DNA from: Erythroxylum novogranatense
Lineage: Eukaryota > Streptophyta > Magnoliopsida > Malpighiales > Erythroxylaceae
DNA: 64,000 nucleotides
Direction of reading: 5' to 3'
Assembly: GCA_029891385.1 (NCBI GenBank)
Contig: CM057228.1
Coordinates: 37,079,023-37,143,022 of the forward strand
The notes under the pieces are model-generated. The model did not search any database, was not told the DNA's origin, and was given only the letters and a program-made list of their open reading frames with translations. Both the position numbers and the translations under genes were made by a program. Shown one piece after another: positions 33,460 through 44,055 of the stretch (the first letter of the stretch is position 1; each line of letters starts with the position of its first letter).

Positions 33460-35450
33460 TGTTAGCCCCAAAAAAAATTTTTTTTTTAATTTAAGCATGA
33501 TTAGATTAATTGAGTAAGTTAAGTTAGCGTAAATTGAATTGAGATTTAATTAACATGTGATAGCATTAATGAGTTGGGTGAAGAATTAATGGAATTAAAT
33601 GAGTTAGTTAGGTTTTAATGAGGTAGGAAAGAAAAGAAAGATAAAATGGGCTTAAAGATAATTGGGCCTAAGTAAGTTGTAGGACAAAGAGGAAATAAAG
33701 AGGAAGAAGAAGAAGGGAGTTAGACTTGGGCCTTTGGGCTTGGGTTAAATGAAGAAGGAGTATAAAAGGAGAAAGAAAGAAGTAAGTTAGGAGGGAAAGG
33801 AAGAGGAAAAACGAAAATAGAAGAGGAAGAGGAAGAGAACATAGTAAAGAGGAAAGAAGAAGGAGAAAAGAAAGCCTTGGCTAGGGTTTTGATTTTTTCA
33901 AGAGATTTAGCAAGTGTTTGAAGAAAGTTAAAAGAGAAAGAAGATAGAGGAGGAGCTAAGCTTCACTTTGAACCAAGAAACCACTTGTTTGGTTAAGGAA
34001 TCAAGGTAAGTTATATTTTCAAGGTTAAGTTTTGTTGGTTTTATAGTTTAAAAGCTTAGAAAGAAGATGGGTTTAGTGATTCTAGGTTAATTTCATGATT
34101 TAAGTTCATGGGGTTTTCAATTTTAGAAACCCTAAATGATATGAGGTTCTTTTCTTGTTATGGTTGAAGTGGGACAAGAAAGAAGAGAAGAGCAAGAGGA
34201 GGAACTCCATTAGCAAAGATTTAACAAGTCTAAAAGGTGGGTTTCATATTTATCTTTATGTATATAAGCTACAAATGCAAATTAATGCATGACATTAATG
34301 AGTTTCACTACTTGAAAGTTATATTAAATATGTGTGATTTAATGATTGCGATAAATGCTTGATGAATGAATATGATGAAAGGCATGAATGATGTATGAAA
34401 AGATGATTTCAAAGAAGCGATGAATTGGACAAGAACAGTCCAATTTTATGATTTTGCATGATGGTTATGTTATGTGGGTAAGGTATAGTCCTAAGAACCG
34501 CCACGTGCACGTCGACCATGAAGCCTTCGCCTTTGCCTGATTGTGGCATAGGATGATCCAACATTTTGGACTCCTCAAGATTTGCCCATATAGACACATA
34601 AAATGAGACTATATGGTTGCCAAGAATAAGGACTTACCGAGCCATTTGATGTGTTGTTTATGTGAATTACATGAAAATGCAAGAATTATGAATGTTTGAA
34701 TTGTGAAAAAATCATGTTTGAATATTGATGAACTTTGCATGATGCATGTATTATAATTTAATGAATGAATGCAAAAGTATGAATAACTAAATAGACTTGC
34801 TTGATAGATAAATATAAATGTGTTACCCACGGAGTGAAAGCTCACCCCTCAACTCTACAGAAATGAGAAGGATCCCGAGGAGCAAGCTTAAAGGCACTTA
34901 CTCCAAGATTTTCTTTTGGTTTTGTATTTGAAATGATTTTGGTAAAAACAATGCTTTAGTAGCATTTTAAGAATGATCTTGTATTTTGAAACTTCATTGT
35001 AATTGGGCTTAAAATGCCCACTAAAACATTGTATGAATATGACATGAGTTGATGATGATGGAATGAATGCAAATGAAATGCAAGTATGCTAAGTTCAAAT
35101 GTATTTTGAGAAATTCGTGCATGTTTAAGAAAATTGCATCATTATTATAGTTTGGATTTGATTAGATGATTAAGAGTGTGGCTGTTGCTTAGAATGGCAT
35201 TTGAAGATACCTTAGGGTTTAAACATATTATATGAGGTTGTATGATGAGTTTTTTGCAGGTGGAAGTATTAGGATTGATAAATTGGTTAGTTGTATTTTC
35301 AAGGGAAGTGCTGCCAAATTTTCCTAAAACTTGACAGAACTTCGCCCCAGTTTTTGACCTTTGTAGGACTTGAATTAGATAAATGAGCCTTCATGAATAT
35401 TGTAGTAGAAGATTAGAGCTTTCCAAGGGTATATCGTTTGCTAAATTTGG

Positions 35451-36300
35451 ATATCGGAGTCAAAAGATATGATCTATATAAGTAGACATGTGCTGGATAG
35501 AAAAACCAGCTGATAGAAAAACCAGCTGATAGAAAAAACCAGCTGAAGCAAAAGCAGACGATATGGACTTGATATCGATATATTTAGACAAAATTTCCTT
35601 CTTAAAAGTTGTAGATCTCTCTTTTCTCTATGAGATAGATACCAAGTTTGTCCAATTTCGATATCAGAGTCAAAAGATATTATCTATATAAGTAGACATG
35701 TGCTGGATAGAAAAACCAGCTGATAGAAAAACCAGCTGATAGAAAAAAAACCAGCTGAAGCAAAAGCAGACGATATGGACTTGATATCGATAGATTTAGA
35801 CAAAATTTCCTTCTTAAAAGTTGTATATCTCTCTTTTCTCTATGAGATAGATACCAAGTTTGTCCAATTTCGATATCAGAGTCAAAAGATATGATCTATA
35901 TAAGTAGACATGTGTTGGATAGAAAAACCAGCTGATAGAAAAAACCAGCTGAAGCAAAAGCAGACGAATATGGACTTGATATCGATATATTTAGACAAAA
36001 TTTCCTTCTTAAAAGTTGTAGATCTCTCTTTTCTCTACGAGATAGATACCAAGTTTTTCCAATTTGGATATCGGAGTCAAAAGATATGATCTATATAAGT
36101 AGACATGGGCTGGATAGAAAAAACCAGCTGATAGAAAAACCAGCTGAAGCAAAAGCAGACGATATGGACTTGATATCGATAGATTTAGACAAAATTTCCT
36201 TCTTGAAAGTTGTAGATCTCTCTTTTCTCTACGAGATAGATACCAAGTTTTTCCAATTTGGATATCAGAGTCAAAAGATATGATCTATATAAGTAGACAT
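35451..36300 (+). repeat. Five-unit 194-212 bp tandem repeat in LTR E
   Basis: Units begin with 'atatcggagtcaaaagata' or 'atatcagagtcaaaagata' at about 35451, 35661, 35873, 36068 and 36262. Each contains 'ccagctgatagaaaa' repeats, 'gcaaaagcagacgatatgg' and 'gttgtagatctctctttt'. Unit lengths are 210, 212, 195 and 194. They are much more alike than the modules of the other LTRs, so the amplification is recent. Confidence 0.9.
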
Positions 36301-36760
36301 GTGCTGGATAGAAAAACCAGCTGATAGAAAAACCAGCTGATAGGAAAACCAGATGATAGGAAAACCAGATGATAGGAAAACCAGATGATAGCAAAAACAG
36401 CTGATAGAAAAAAACCAGATGATAGAACAATCAGCTGATCGAGAAACCAGCTGATCGAAAAACCAGCTGATAGGAAAAAACCAGATGATAGCAAAACCAG
36501 CTGATAGAAAAAAAAACAGATGATAGAACAATCAGCTGATCGAAAAACCAGCTGATAGGAAAACCAGATGATAGGAAAACCAGATGATAGCAAAAATAGC
36601 TGATAGAAAAAAACCAACTGATAGAAAAATCAGCTAATAGAAAAAAAACCAGATGATAGCAAAACCAGCTGATAGGAAAAACCAGATGATAGCAAAACCA
36701 GCTGATAGAAAACCAGATGATAGAAACCAGACGATAGAAAACCAGATGATAGAAAAGTGG
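36300..36760 (+). repeat. ccagctgatag minisatellite in LTR E
   Basis: Dense array of 'ccagctgatagaaaa' and 'ccagatgataggaaaa' variants, 15-18 bp per unit. Minus-strand frames of up to 110 codons (36271-36617) rich in Phe, Tyr and Ser come only from the repeat. Confidence 0.9.
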
Positions 36761-37346
36761 ACGCTAAAGAATGTAAGAGATAGAATCAGCCTTTGTAGTC
36801 TTCACAAGAGTTGTAGATCTAGATGTCTACTTTCATATGGTGAAAGAATGAACACATTTAGACCTCTAGATTAAAAATTATAGAAATCGCGCCAAAAGAG
36901 TTTCACTTGATTTTGGAAGTGAGCAAGGTCCATTGTTTTGGGCATAATTTTCTCATACGACCTCCAAAAGAGGCGAGGCTTGAACCGTTAGTTTTCTAAG
37001 ACGTGTATCTGTCCCCATATTAAAATTTATATCATTTGGAGTTAAATTGAGAAAGTTTGTATTAAAAGAAGTGGGAGGTCAGTTAAGAGAGCATGTTTGG
37101 TATGAACTTCTTTAGTTTTGTTGATATCTTGAGTTATAGAACTTCGGATTGAAGAAATTCTTTTCTTAATTTAAACAAGAGTCATAAGAGTATGATGTAC
37201 AAGGGAGATCAATATGCAATTAGGGTTAAGTTAAATGAACCCTACAAGACAAATGATCAAGTATCATGTTCTTTGGTTCAAGATTTGGATTCCGGTAACG
37301 GGATCCAACAGTTGGGGTTCGGTCTACGGGTCGGGTCCTAACATTG

Positions 37347-37358
37347 TGGTATCAAAGC
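37347..37358 (+). other. Primer binding site of element E
   Basis: TGGTATCAAAGC, three bases after the LTR end. Same site as in element A, for initiator-Met tRNA. Confidence 0.9.
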
Positions 37359-37555
37359 GAAACCGGGTTTAGGGTTTCCTAGGAACCTTAGTGGGATTGT
37401 CTAAGGGTCAAGTCATCATGCATTTCCCTACATGAATTATATGAAGTATGTGCACTGTTTTAAATGCATAACATGCAACATTGTTTTCAAATGAGTGAAT
37501 TGAATTTATTTTATGTGAACTAAAGATTTTCACTGATTTTTAAATTGAAGGAGTA

Positions 37556-38840
37556 ATGCCGCCTCGAAAGAGAACTCGAGGAGCTCAATCTCGGCCCAGC
37601 TCTCAGCGCGGAAGTACGGATGAGTCGTATGTTCCGCAGGATGCAGGGACCATCCCTGTTTCAGACTCTGATGCACCAAGTGTGCAACATGAGGCGCCTC
37701 CGCCTCCTCCTCCGCAAGTGAACCCCATGGATCCCCAGTTCTTCCAGGCCTTCGCCCAGGCTTTTACTTATGCCATGGGTCAAGGAAGGCAAGCTCAAGT
37801 GCCAGCTCCAGTAGAGAGGAGCGGCCAGTATGATAAGCTCCGAAAGTATGGAGCAGTTGACTTCAGCGGGACCACTAATCCCGAGGAAGCTGAAGCATGG
37901 CTGAAGAGGACCGAGAGGGTCCTAAACCAGATGAAGTGCAATGATGAAGAGAAGCTCGATTATGCAGTTAGCTTACTGCAAGGGGATGCACTGCACTGGT
38001 GGGAGTCAGTGCCCCGTAGCCAGGAAGTACCTCCGGTACTGACATGGAGGGAGTTCCTAGAGGCCTTCCGGAGGAAATATTTTTCGATGGTCTACATGCG
38101 GGATAAGGCAAGGAATTTTGAATCTCGCTCGAGAGAAGTTGAGTGTGGCGAGTATGAATTGAAGTTTACTCGGTTATCACGGTATGCACCAATATCGTGG
38201 CAACCGAGGAAGACAAATCTTAGGAAGTTCGAGGGTGGATTGCACCTAGGGATCAAGGAAAGGTGATAATTCACAACTTCCGTGATTATCGGCAATGGTT
38301 GATCTTGCTCTTCAAGCAGAAGTTAGAGAACATCGTAAATGAAGTGACTAAGAAGAGGAAGAACAGAGCGCGTTTTCTAAGAAGGGCATGAGTGCTCCAA
38401 GACTGCAAGGAGCACTAGAACTCATTATACCAGTGAGGTGGGTAGCAGTGGCCCCACTAAGAGTAAGCAGCCTAGGGTCGCTTCAGTGCAAGCTTCTAGT
38501 GTGGCAAGTCCAGGATGGTCAGGCAGAGGAAATCCCCAGTGTGACCACTGTGGGAGATTTCATAAAGGGGAATGTCTGCTGAAGATAGGAGCATGTTTTG
38601 GCTGTGGCCAAAGGGGGCACCGAATCAAGGATTGTCCCCAGGCGGTTAGGCAGGAAGGGTCTCAGTCTCAGGCCCCAAGAAGGGCAGAAACAGTGGCATC
38701 TCGGCCAGTGCATAATGTGGGCAGTTCAGGAACTGCAAGAAAGACATATCCGGCAGGGAGACCTAGAGGCCAGAGTCAGGCACCAGCTCGAGTCTTTGCC
38801 ATGACCAGGGAAGAAGCTGCGGCCGCTCCAGAAGTTGTGA
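37556..38840 (+). pseudogene. gag: Element E gag, nearly intact N-terminal 236 codons
   Basis: The best gag in the window. The frame 37556-38266 runs from 'MPPRKRTRGAQSRPSSQ' through the Pro-rich linker and the capsid domain 'YDKLRKYGAVDFSG', 'WLKRTERVLNQMKC', 'ALHWWESVP' and 'FLEAFRRKYF'. A small deletion near 38260 shifts the frame. The nucleocapsid is in frame 38438-38998 with 'CDHCGRFHKGEC' and the canonical CCHC knuckle 'CFGCGQRGHRIKDCP' (about 38593-38637). In a working element it forms the particle and binds RNA. Confidence 0.92.
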
Positions 38841-39240
38841 CTGGTATGGCTCAGTTATTTGACTCTCCTGTTTATGTGTTGATTGATACTGGCTCCACCC
38901 ATTCATTTGTATCTGCAAGTATGAATATGCATGTTGTGTGTCCTGAGATTTTGGACAATTTCACGGTTGTTAGTACTCCTTTAGGGGTAAGGTGGTGATT
39001 AGTATGATTTATAAAATTGTGAGCTCGATGTCGGCGGTGCTAGATTGGTAGTAGACTTACTACCTCTAGACCTTCAAGGATTGGATGTTATATTGGGGAT
39101 GGATGTCATGGAGAGGTACAAGGCGAAGCTAGACTGTAGTTTGAAAGAAGTAGAATTTGATCTGGGAAATGATCAGAAAGTGGTCTTCAAGGGGAGGAAA
39201 CTGCCAGTGTCGAGGATCATTTCGGCTCATTAATGACGGT
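38841..39240 (+). pseudogene. pol: Element E aspartic protease
   Basis: Continuous with the nucleocapsid frame: 'VYVLIDTGSTHSFVSASMN' (catalytic DTG near 38883). One G is missing from a G run near 38985 compared with element A, which shifts the frame. The second half, 'LLPLDLQGLDVILGMDVME', is in frame 39045-39233. Confidence 0.9.
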
Positions 39241-39266
39241 ATGATGAGCCAAGGTGTGAGGCCTTC

Positions 39267-40460
39267 TTGGCGCATATAGTGGATCCAGAAGTGAATGTGG
39301 GCAAATTAGAAGATTATCGGGTTGTGAGGGAGTTTCCTGATGTATTTCGAGAAGAATTATCAGGGTTGCCGCCGGTGAGGGAAATTGAGTTCGAAATTGA
39401 CTTGATTCTCGGAACCGCGCCAATCTCCATGCCACCTTATAGAATGGCTCCAATTGAATTGAGAGAGCTCGAGGAGCAATTGCAGGAATTGTTGGAGAAG
39501 CAATTCATCGGCCGAGTTCTTCACCTTGGGAGCTCCGGTCTATTTGTTAAGAAGAAGGATGGAACTGGCGGATGTGTATAGACTACGAGGAAGCTTAACA
39601 AGATGGCGATTCTAACAAGTATCCTTTGCCACGGATAGATGATTTATTTGATCAGCCACAGGAGCAAGGGTCTTTTCAAGATTGACTTAAGATCGTGGAT
39701 ATCATCAACTCCGAATCGAGAGTCGATGTAAACAAGACAGACTTCGGGACCGTTACGGGCACTATGAATTGAGGTTATGCCCTTCGGATTGACCAATGCT
39801 CCAGCTGCCTTTATGGATCTGATGAATAGGGTGTTTAATGAATTCTTAGATCAGTTTGTCATTGTGTTTATTGATGACATTCTGGTCTATTCTAAGGATG
39901 AAGGAGAGCATGAACAGCATCTCAGGATAGTATTGCGAGAGATTGAGAGGCGGGGCTATATGTCAAATTCAGCAAGTGTGAATTTTGGCTACATGAAGTG
40001 GTTTTCCTTGGATATGTAATTTCCAGCAAAGGGATTTATGTTGATCCGAGGAAAATAGAAGCGATAGTGAATTGGCAAGAGCGAAAGCGATGAAAGAGGT
40101 AAGAAGCTTCCTAGGTTTGGCGAGGTTATTATAGGAGATTCGTGGAGGATTCTCGATAATAGCCGCCCTATGACTAAGTCATTAAGAAAGAATCGGCGAT
40201 TCATATGGGTGAGGAATGTCGGAAGAGCTTTGAGGAGCTCGAAGAAGTTGACGAGTGCTCCAAGATTGATTTTGCCCAATGGAGACCGGGGTATCTGATG
40301 TCTGATGATGCTTGAGGAAGGGTTTAGGATGTGTCTTGATGCGGGATGACAGGCGATAGCCTATGCTTCACTGGCGATTGAAGCCATATGAGTTGAATTA
40401 TCCGACTCATGACTTGGAGTTAGCAAATGTAATTTTGCCTTAAAGATTTGGAACACTACT
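39267..40460 (+). pseudogene. pol: Element E reverse transcriptase and RNase H
   Basis: Frame 39267-39581 gives the RT N-terminus, with 'VVREFPDVFREELSGLPP' and '[13 protein letters not shown]'. Frame 39777-40019 has '[20 protein letters not shown]' and the catalytic '[12 protein letters not shown]' (about 39868-39903). The RNase H part (about 40150-40450) is badly broken but shows '[13 protein letters not shown]'. More frame breaks than in gag. Confidence 0.88.
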
Positions 40461-41727
40461 TGTATGGGGTTCGAGACAAGGGTCTTCACGGACCACAAAA
40501 GTCTTAAGTACATTATGAGTCGAAGAGTTGAACTTAAAGCGAGACGATGGTTGGAGTTGCTCGAGGACTATGACACGATGATAGAGTATCATCCGTGCAA
40601 AGGCGAATGTAGTGGCGGATGCTTTGAGCGAAGTCATCCATAGCTTATGTCTAATCGGTTTACTTGCCTCTGTTGGAGCAGATGGCCAAGTTGAAGATCG
40701 ATTTAAGCGTAATGAATCGGATGGTGTTATTGCTCGATTGAGTGAGACCTATCCTTGGGAGAAGGTCGAGGAGTTCTGAGGCGGATCTGACGTAATTAAG
40801 TAAGTGAGAGATGAAATTCGACGGGGTAAGCGATCGAAGTGCAAGTAAGGGATGATGGGCTAATGATAGTAGGAAGCAGTTGTGTATTCAATGATAAAGC
40901 GATTAAGGATGAAATCATGGATGAGGCACACAATGCGCCTTATTCCATGCACCCAGCAACACCGAATGTACGAGATTTGAAGGAACACTTCGGTGGAAAG
41001 GCATGAAGAGGATGTAGCTGAATATGTGGCGGATGTCTAGTGTGTCGACAAGTCAAGGCTAAACACCAGCACCTTCAGGCGTGCTAAGGCCATTGTCCAT
41101 TCTGAATGGAAGTGGCAAAGGATCACGATGGATTTTCGATGGGTTTGCCGAGGACCAAAGAAGAGGCATGATGCCATTTGGGTTATAGTTGATCGGTTGA
41201 CCAAGTCACCCATTTTCGGCAATCAAACAAATGATTCATTGCAAGTCTTAGCCCGAAGTATATCGATGAAGTGGTAAGGTTGCATGGAATTCGGATTCCA
41301 TAGTATCCGACGAGGATCCGCGATTCACATCGAGATTTTGGAGAAGTTTGCGAGAAGCATTAGGAACTAAGCTGAATTTCGATCGGCGTTTCATCCCAGA
41401 CGGATGGTCGATCGAGAGGACAATTCAGACACTAGAGGGATGCTTAGAGCATGTGTCATGGACTTCAGAGGAGCATGGGATGATCATTTGCCGTTGGTCG
41501 AATTTGCTATAACAATTGTACCATTCGAGCATCTGAGATGGCTCCTTATGAAGCCCTATATGGCGGAGATGCAGGACTCCCATATCTTTGGGATGAAGAA
41601 GGTGAAAGGAAGCTAGTGGGACCGAATTGGTCCAGATGACGATGGATAAGATTGATCGATTAAGCGGCGACTTAAGGCGACCCCAGATGAATGAAAAGCC
41701 ATGCTGATGCTCATCGGAAAGAAATGG
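40460..41727 (+). pseudogene. pol: Element E integrase, broken and 3'-truncated
   Basis: Recognisable by base-level match to the integrase of element A: zinc-binding 'HNAPYSMHP' near 40940 and remnants of the catalytic core up to the 'KEMEY' codons at about 41727. The sequence then jumps to LTR. Frames are scrambled by many small changes, and nearly every one sits at a CAG or CTG that is intact in element A. Confidence 0.8.
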
Positions 41728-41860
41728 AATATGCAATTAGGGTTAAGTTAAATGAACCCTACAAGACAAATGATCAAGTATCATGTTCTTTGGTTCAAGA
41801 TTTGGATTCCGGTAACGGGATCCAACAGTTGGGGTTCGGTCTACGGGTCGGGTCCTAACA
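41728..41860 (+). repeat. Remnant of element E 3' LTR (133 bp)
   Basis: Reads the same as 37211-37343, the last 133 bp of the 5' LTR, and ends TCCTAACA. It joins the integrase through shared 'aatatgc'. Confidence 0.92.
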
Positions 41861-42336
41861 TTGTACTTAGCCAAATGGTAAGAGGCGAGCATGTGGAAGC
41901 TATAAAACCTTGAGGTCATGGGTTCGAGCCGTGGCTCACACATGACCAAAGAGGACAATACTGATTAAGGTTGGATGCATGGTATAACCCGCAAACACTC
42001 GCCGCATGATATAACTGCAAACACCTACGGGTGGGGGTGGGGTCCAACATTAAAGGCGCTTTTAATGTTGATTTCCCACTTTGGACTCAATTATCATATA
42101 ATATGTAACTCACGGCCAACTCATGACTATTTACATGCCGCTTTCACCATTTGGCTAACTGGTAAATGGTAAGAGCATGTGGAAGCTATAAAACCTTGAG
42201 GTCATGGGTTCGAGCCGTGGCTCACACATGACCAAAGAGGACAATACTGATTAAGGTTGGATGCCGCGGTATAACCCGCAAACACTCGCCGCAGTATAAC
42301 CTGCAAACACTTACGGGTGGGGGGTGGGGTCCAACA
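41861..42336 (+). mobile_element. Unit X: small LTR-like repeats with tRNA-like A/B boxes
   Basis: A 3' portion (41865-42049) and a complete-looking unit (42066-42336, 271 bp) share about 180 bp, from 'aaatggtaagag' to 'ggggtccaaca'. The complete unit runs TGTTGATTTCCCAC...GTCCAACA, so it has TG...CA ends with short inverted repeats. A 16-bp near-palindrome (ttaaaggcgcttttaa, 42050-42065) separates them. Inside each is a B-box-like ggttcgagcc (41921-41930, 42207-42216), and the second has an A-box-like tggctaactgg at about 42152. It may be a TRIM-like LTR pair or a SINE-derived unit. No gene is present. Confidence 0.6.
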
Positions 42337-42341
42337 ATATA

Positions 42342-44055
42342 TATATATCCACAATTCATGTTCAAAATTCATCAACTCATGTCATCCATACACAATTCAC
42401 ATTTCATAAACAATAAAATAAGAATTGACAAAGCTTTAATGGAATTCCAAGCTACATTACATTATCAGTATCAAAATCCAAAATACAAAAGATACAAAAC
42501 TCTAATAATTCTTGAAATGCGTTTAAAGTCTTGCTTTTACAAAATTTAACTTAATTTACAAAAACATTGCAAAAGTTGAATGATGCCTTGGCTCTTGATT
42601 ACTTGATCTTACTTTCTTCACCTGAAAATGAGCTAGAAAGGGGTGAACTTGAAAGCTCGTGGGTAACAGTTTATAGCAGAGAATAAGAAAAATCATTTAA
42701 AAGTTCATTTGTTGTCTAAAAGTCATAATGAGCCTATAAAATGCTTCATTCACAAATTCTCATTCAAATTAACAATTGTAGCCCACAACTCATAGTTAAA
42801 ATATTATCACATTAACATGGCATATATATTTAACCATCGATGTAGACCACTCAAATTATGCAACATACTTGACAATTCAAAGATTCCATGCACAAACAAA
42901 TGACTCGATGGCTCCATGGAAACAGAATGGAGAAACTGAAGTTTACCCCATGAACAGAATGAGTCTAATTTCGGAGCTCATATGTCACAAGCAGGTAGCC
43001 AGAAGAAGGCTCTTGTCAACGTGCATATGACGAACAGAATGATTCCACTCTTGCCCAAACAAAAGCACATATTCATGCTCAAATCATTTCATCATACTTT
43101 CATGTTTTTTCTTTTTTTTCGAATATACAAAATGCCATGACATTTTTCAAGGTGTAACATAAAATGTTTCAATACATTTCCATCTTCATTTCGAAATTCA
43201 TCAACAAAATTCATATACCAAACATATAAAAATTTCTCAAATCATTCAAATAGCAACCATGCAATATTGATAAAACAATTGAAATCATTTAATTCTCTTG
43301 ATTCAAAAGAAAACATTAGTGGCTCATAACTTTATTATAAACATGTAATCCACCTTGAACTCCTTGCTTAAAGACTTGCTCAAAATGCCTCTCTTTATCC
43401 CCTTCTACAATAACAAAAATCCCACTCAATAGGATTTTCAATTGAAAATTCCACAAAGCACAATCACTAAAATTGGTTCTAAAATACCTAAACCATGCAT
43501 TTTCTAAACTCCATGAATTAAAATCCTTCCAAAAATCCAAAAGATTCAAAATGATCTTACCTTAATTCTTCACCAAATGAAGAGATCTTTTGTTCAAATT
43601 GAAGCTCTTCTCTTCCTCTACCTTTTCCTTCTCTGAACAACCTCAAAATCTCTCTTAAAAACCAAGAAATGATGAAACCCTAATTCTCTTTCCTTCTTTT
43701 CTCTTCTCTCCACCGAAACTCTCTTCTTTCTCTCTTCTAGTTTTGTTTTTCTCTCTCAATTCACATTTTTCCCTTCTTAAAAGAACAAGACAACATTTCT
43801 TCTTCCATTTCTACTCTTAATGAGCTCAAAAAGTCCACTTTACCCTTCCTTATAGGCTTATGTTCTTTTAACCTTAAATGTCTTGCCAAAAACACCCTTA
43901 AACATTCTTATAACCTTAACACTTTAGTTCCATTAACCTATATCATATAATCTTTCTAACATTAACATAGCAATTAACTCCACAAAATTCAATAAATACC
44001 TCATAATTAATTTAATTCATACTTATTCATCAAGAAAAAATTTTGGGGGCTAACA
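42342..44055 (-). repeat. LTR F, right half
   Basis: Reverse-strand continuation of LTR F after element E. It contains the hairpin (42641-42658), a pyrimidine-rich stretch at 43560-43760 (the GA-rich leader on the sense strand), and the LTR start (GGGGGCTAACA on plus) at 44055. The 77-codon minus frame at 43316-43549 has no protein signature. Confidence 0.8.

Larger units (their letters stand above)
33460..37343 (+). repeat. Element E 5' LTR
   Basis: 3884 bp, TGTTAGCCCC...TCCTAACA. TATA-like motif at 33761-33768, GA-rich leader at 33690-33900, hairpin at 34832-34848, five long repeat units (35451-36262), then a 'ccagctgatagaaaa' minisatellite to about 36760, and a 3' third shared with LTR A. 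Outside the repeat block it aligns well with LTR A. Confidence 0.9.
33460..42336 (+). mobile_element. Element E: chromovirus with chimeric, truncated 3' end
   Basis: Tekay/Del-like chromovirus of the same family as element A: LTR 33460-37343, PBS, gag from 37556, protease, RT, RNase H and integrase up to about 41727. There the integrase is joined through a 7-base microhomology (aatatgc) to the last 133 bp of the LTR (41728-41860), so the integrase end, chromodomain, PPT and most of the 3' LTR are gone. After the LTR end come 'ttgt' (also the first four bases after the 5' LTR) and a small LTR-like unit X. The TSD atata lies after X, not after the LTR. Confidence 0.82.
31756..44055 (-). mobile_element. 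Solo LTR F (reverse strand), split by element E
   Basis: Reverse-strand LTR with ends TGTTAGACCCC (31756) and GGGGGCTAACA (44055). It is interrupted by element E between 33459 and 42337, and removing E leaves about 3.4 kb. TSD cataa on both sides. No PBS, PPT or gene belongs to it. The sense-strand start TGTTAGCCCCC is close to LTRs A and E, so it is a relative. It carries the hairpin (42641-42658) and a 24-bp minisatellite (33010-33195). Sequence at 32000-32450 is similar to 54700-55280 in solo LTR G. Confidence 0.82.

Noticed and set aside
36185..36617. Overlapping minus-strand frames of 81-110 codons with repeats such as LSSGFPI
   Set aside because: All derive from the CCAGCTGATAG minisatellite. 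Three frames are open at once, a repeat artefact.
41868..41945. Possible tRNA gene around ggttcgagcc
   Set aside because: A and B boxes are tRNA-like, but I could not fold a cloverleaf with acceptor and anticodon stems. It occurs twice in a repeat and is better read as a SINE/TRIM promoter.
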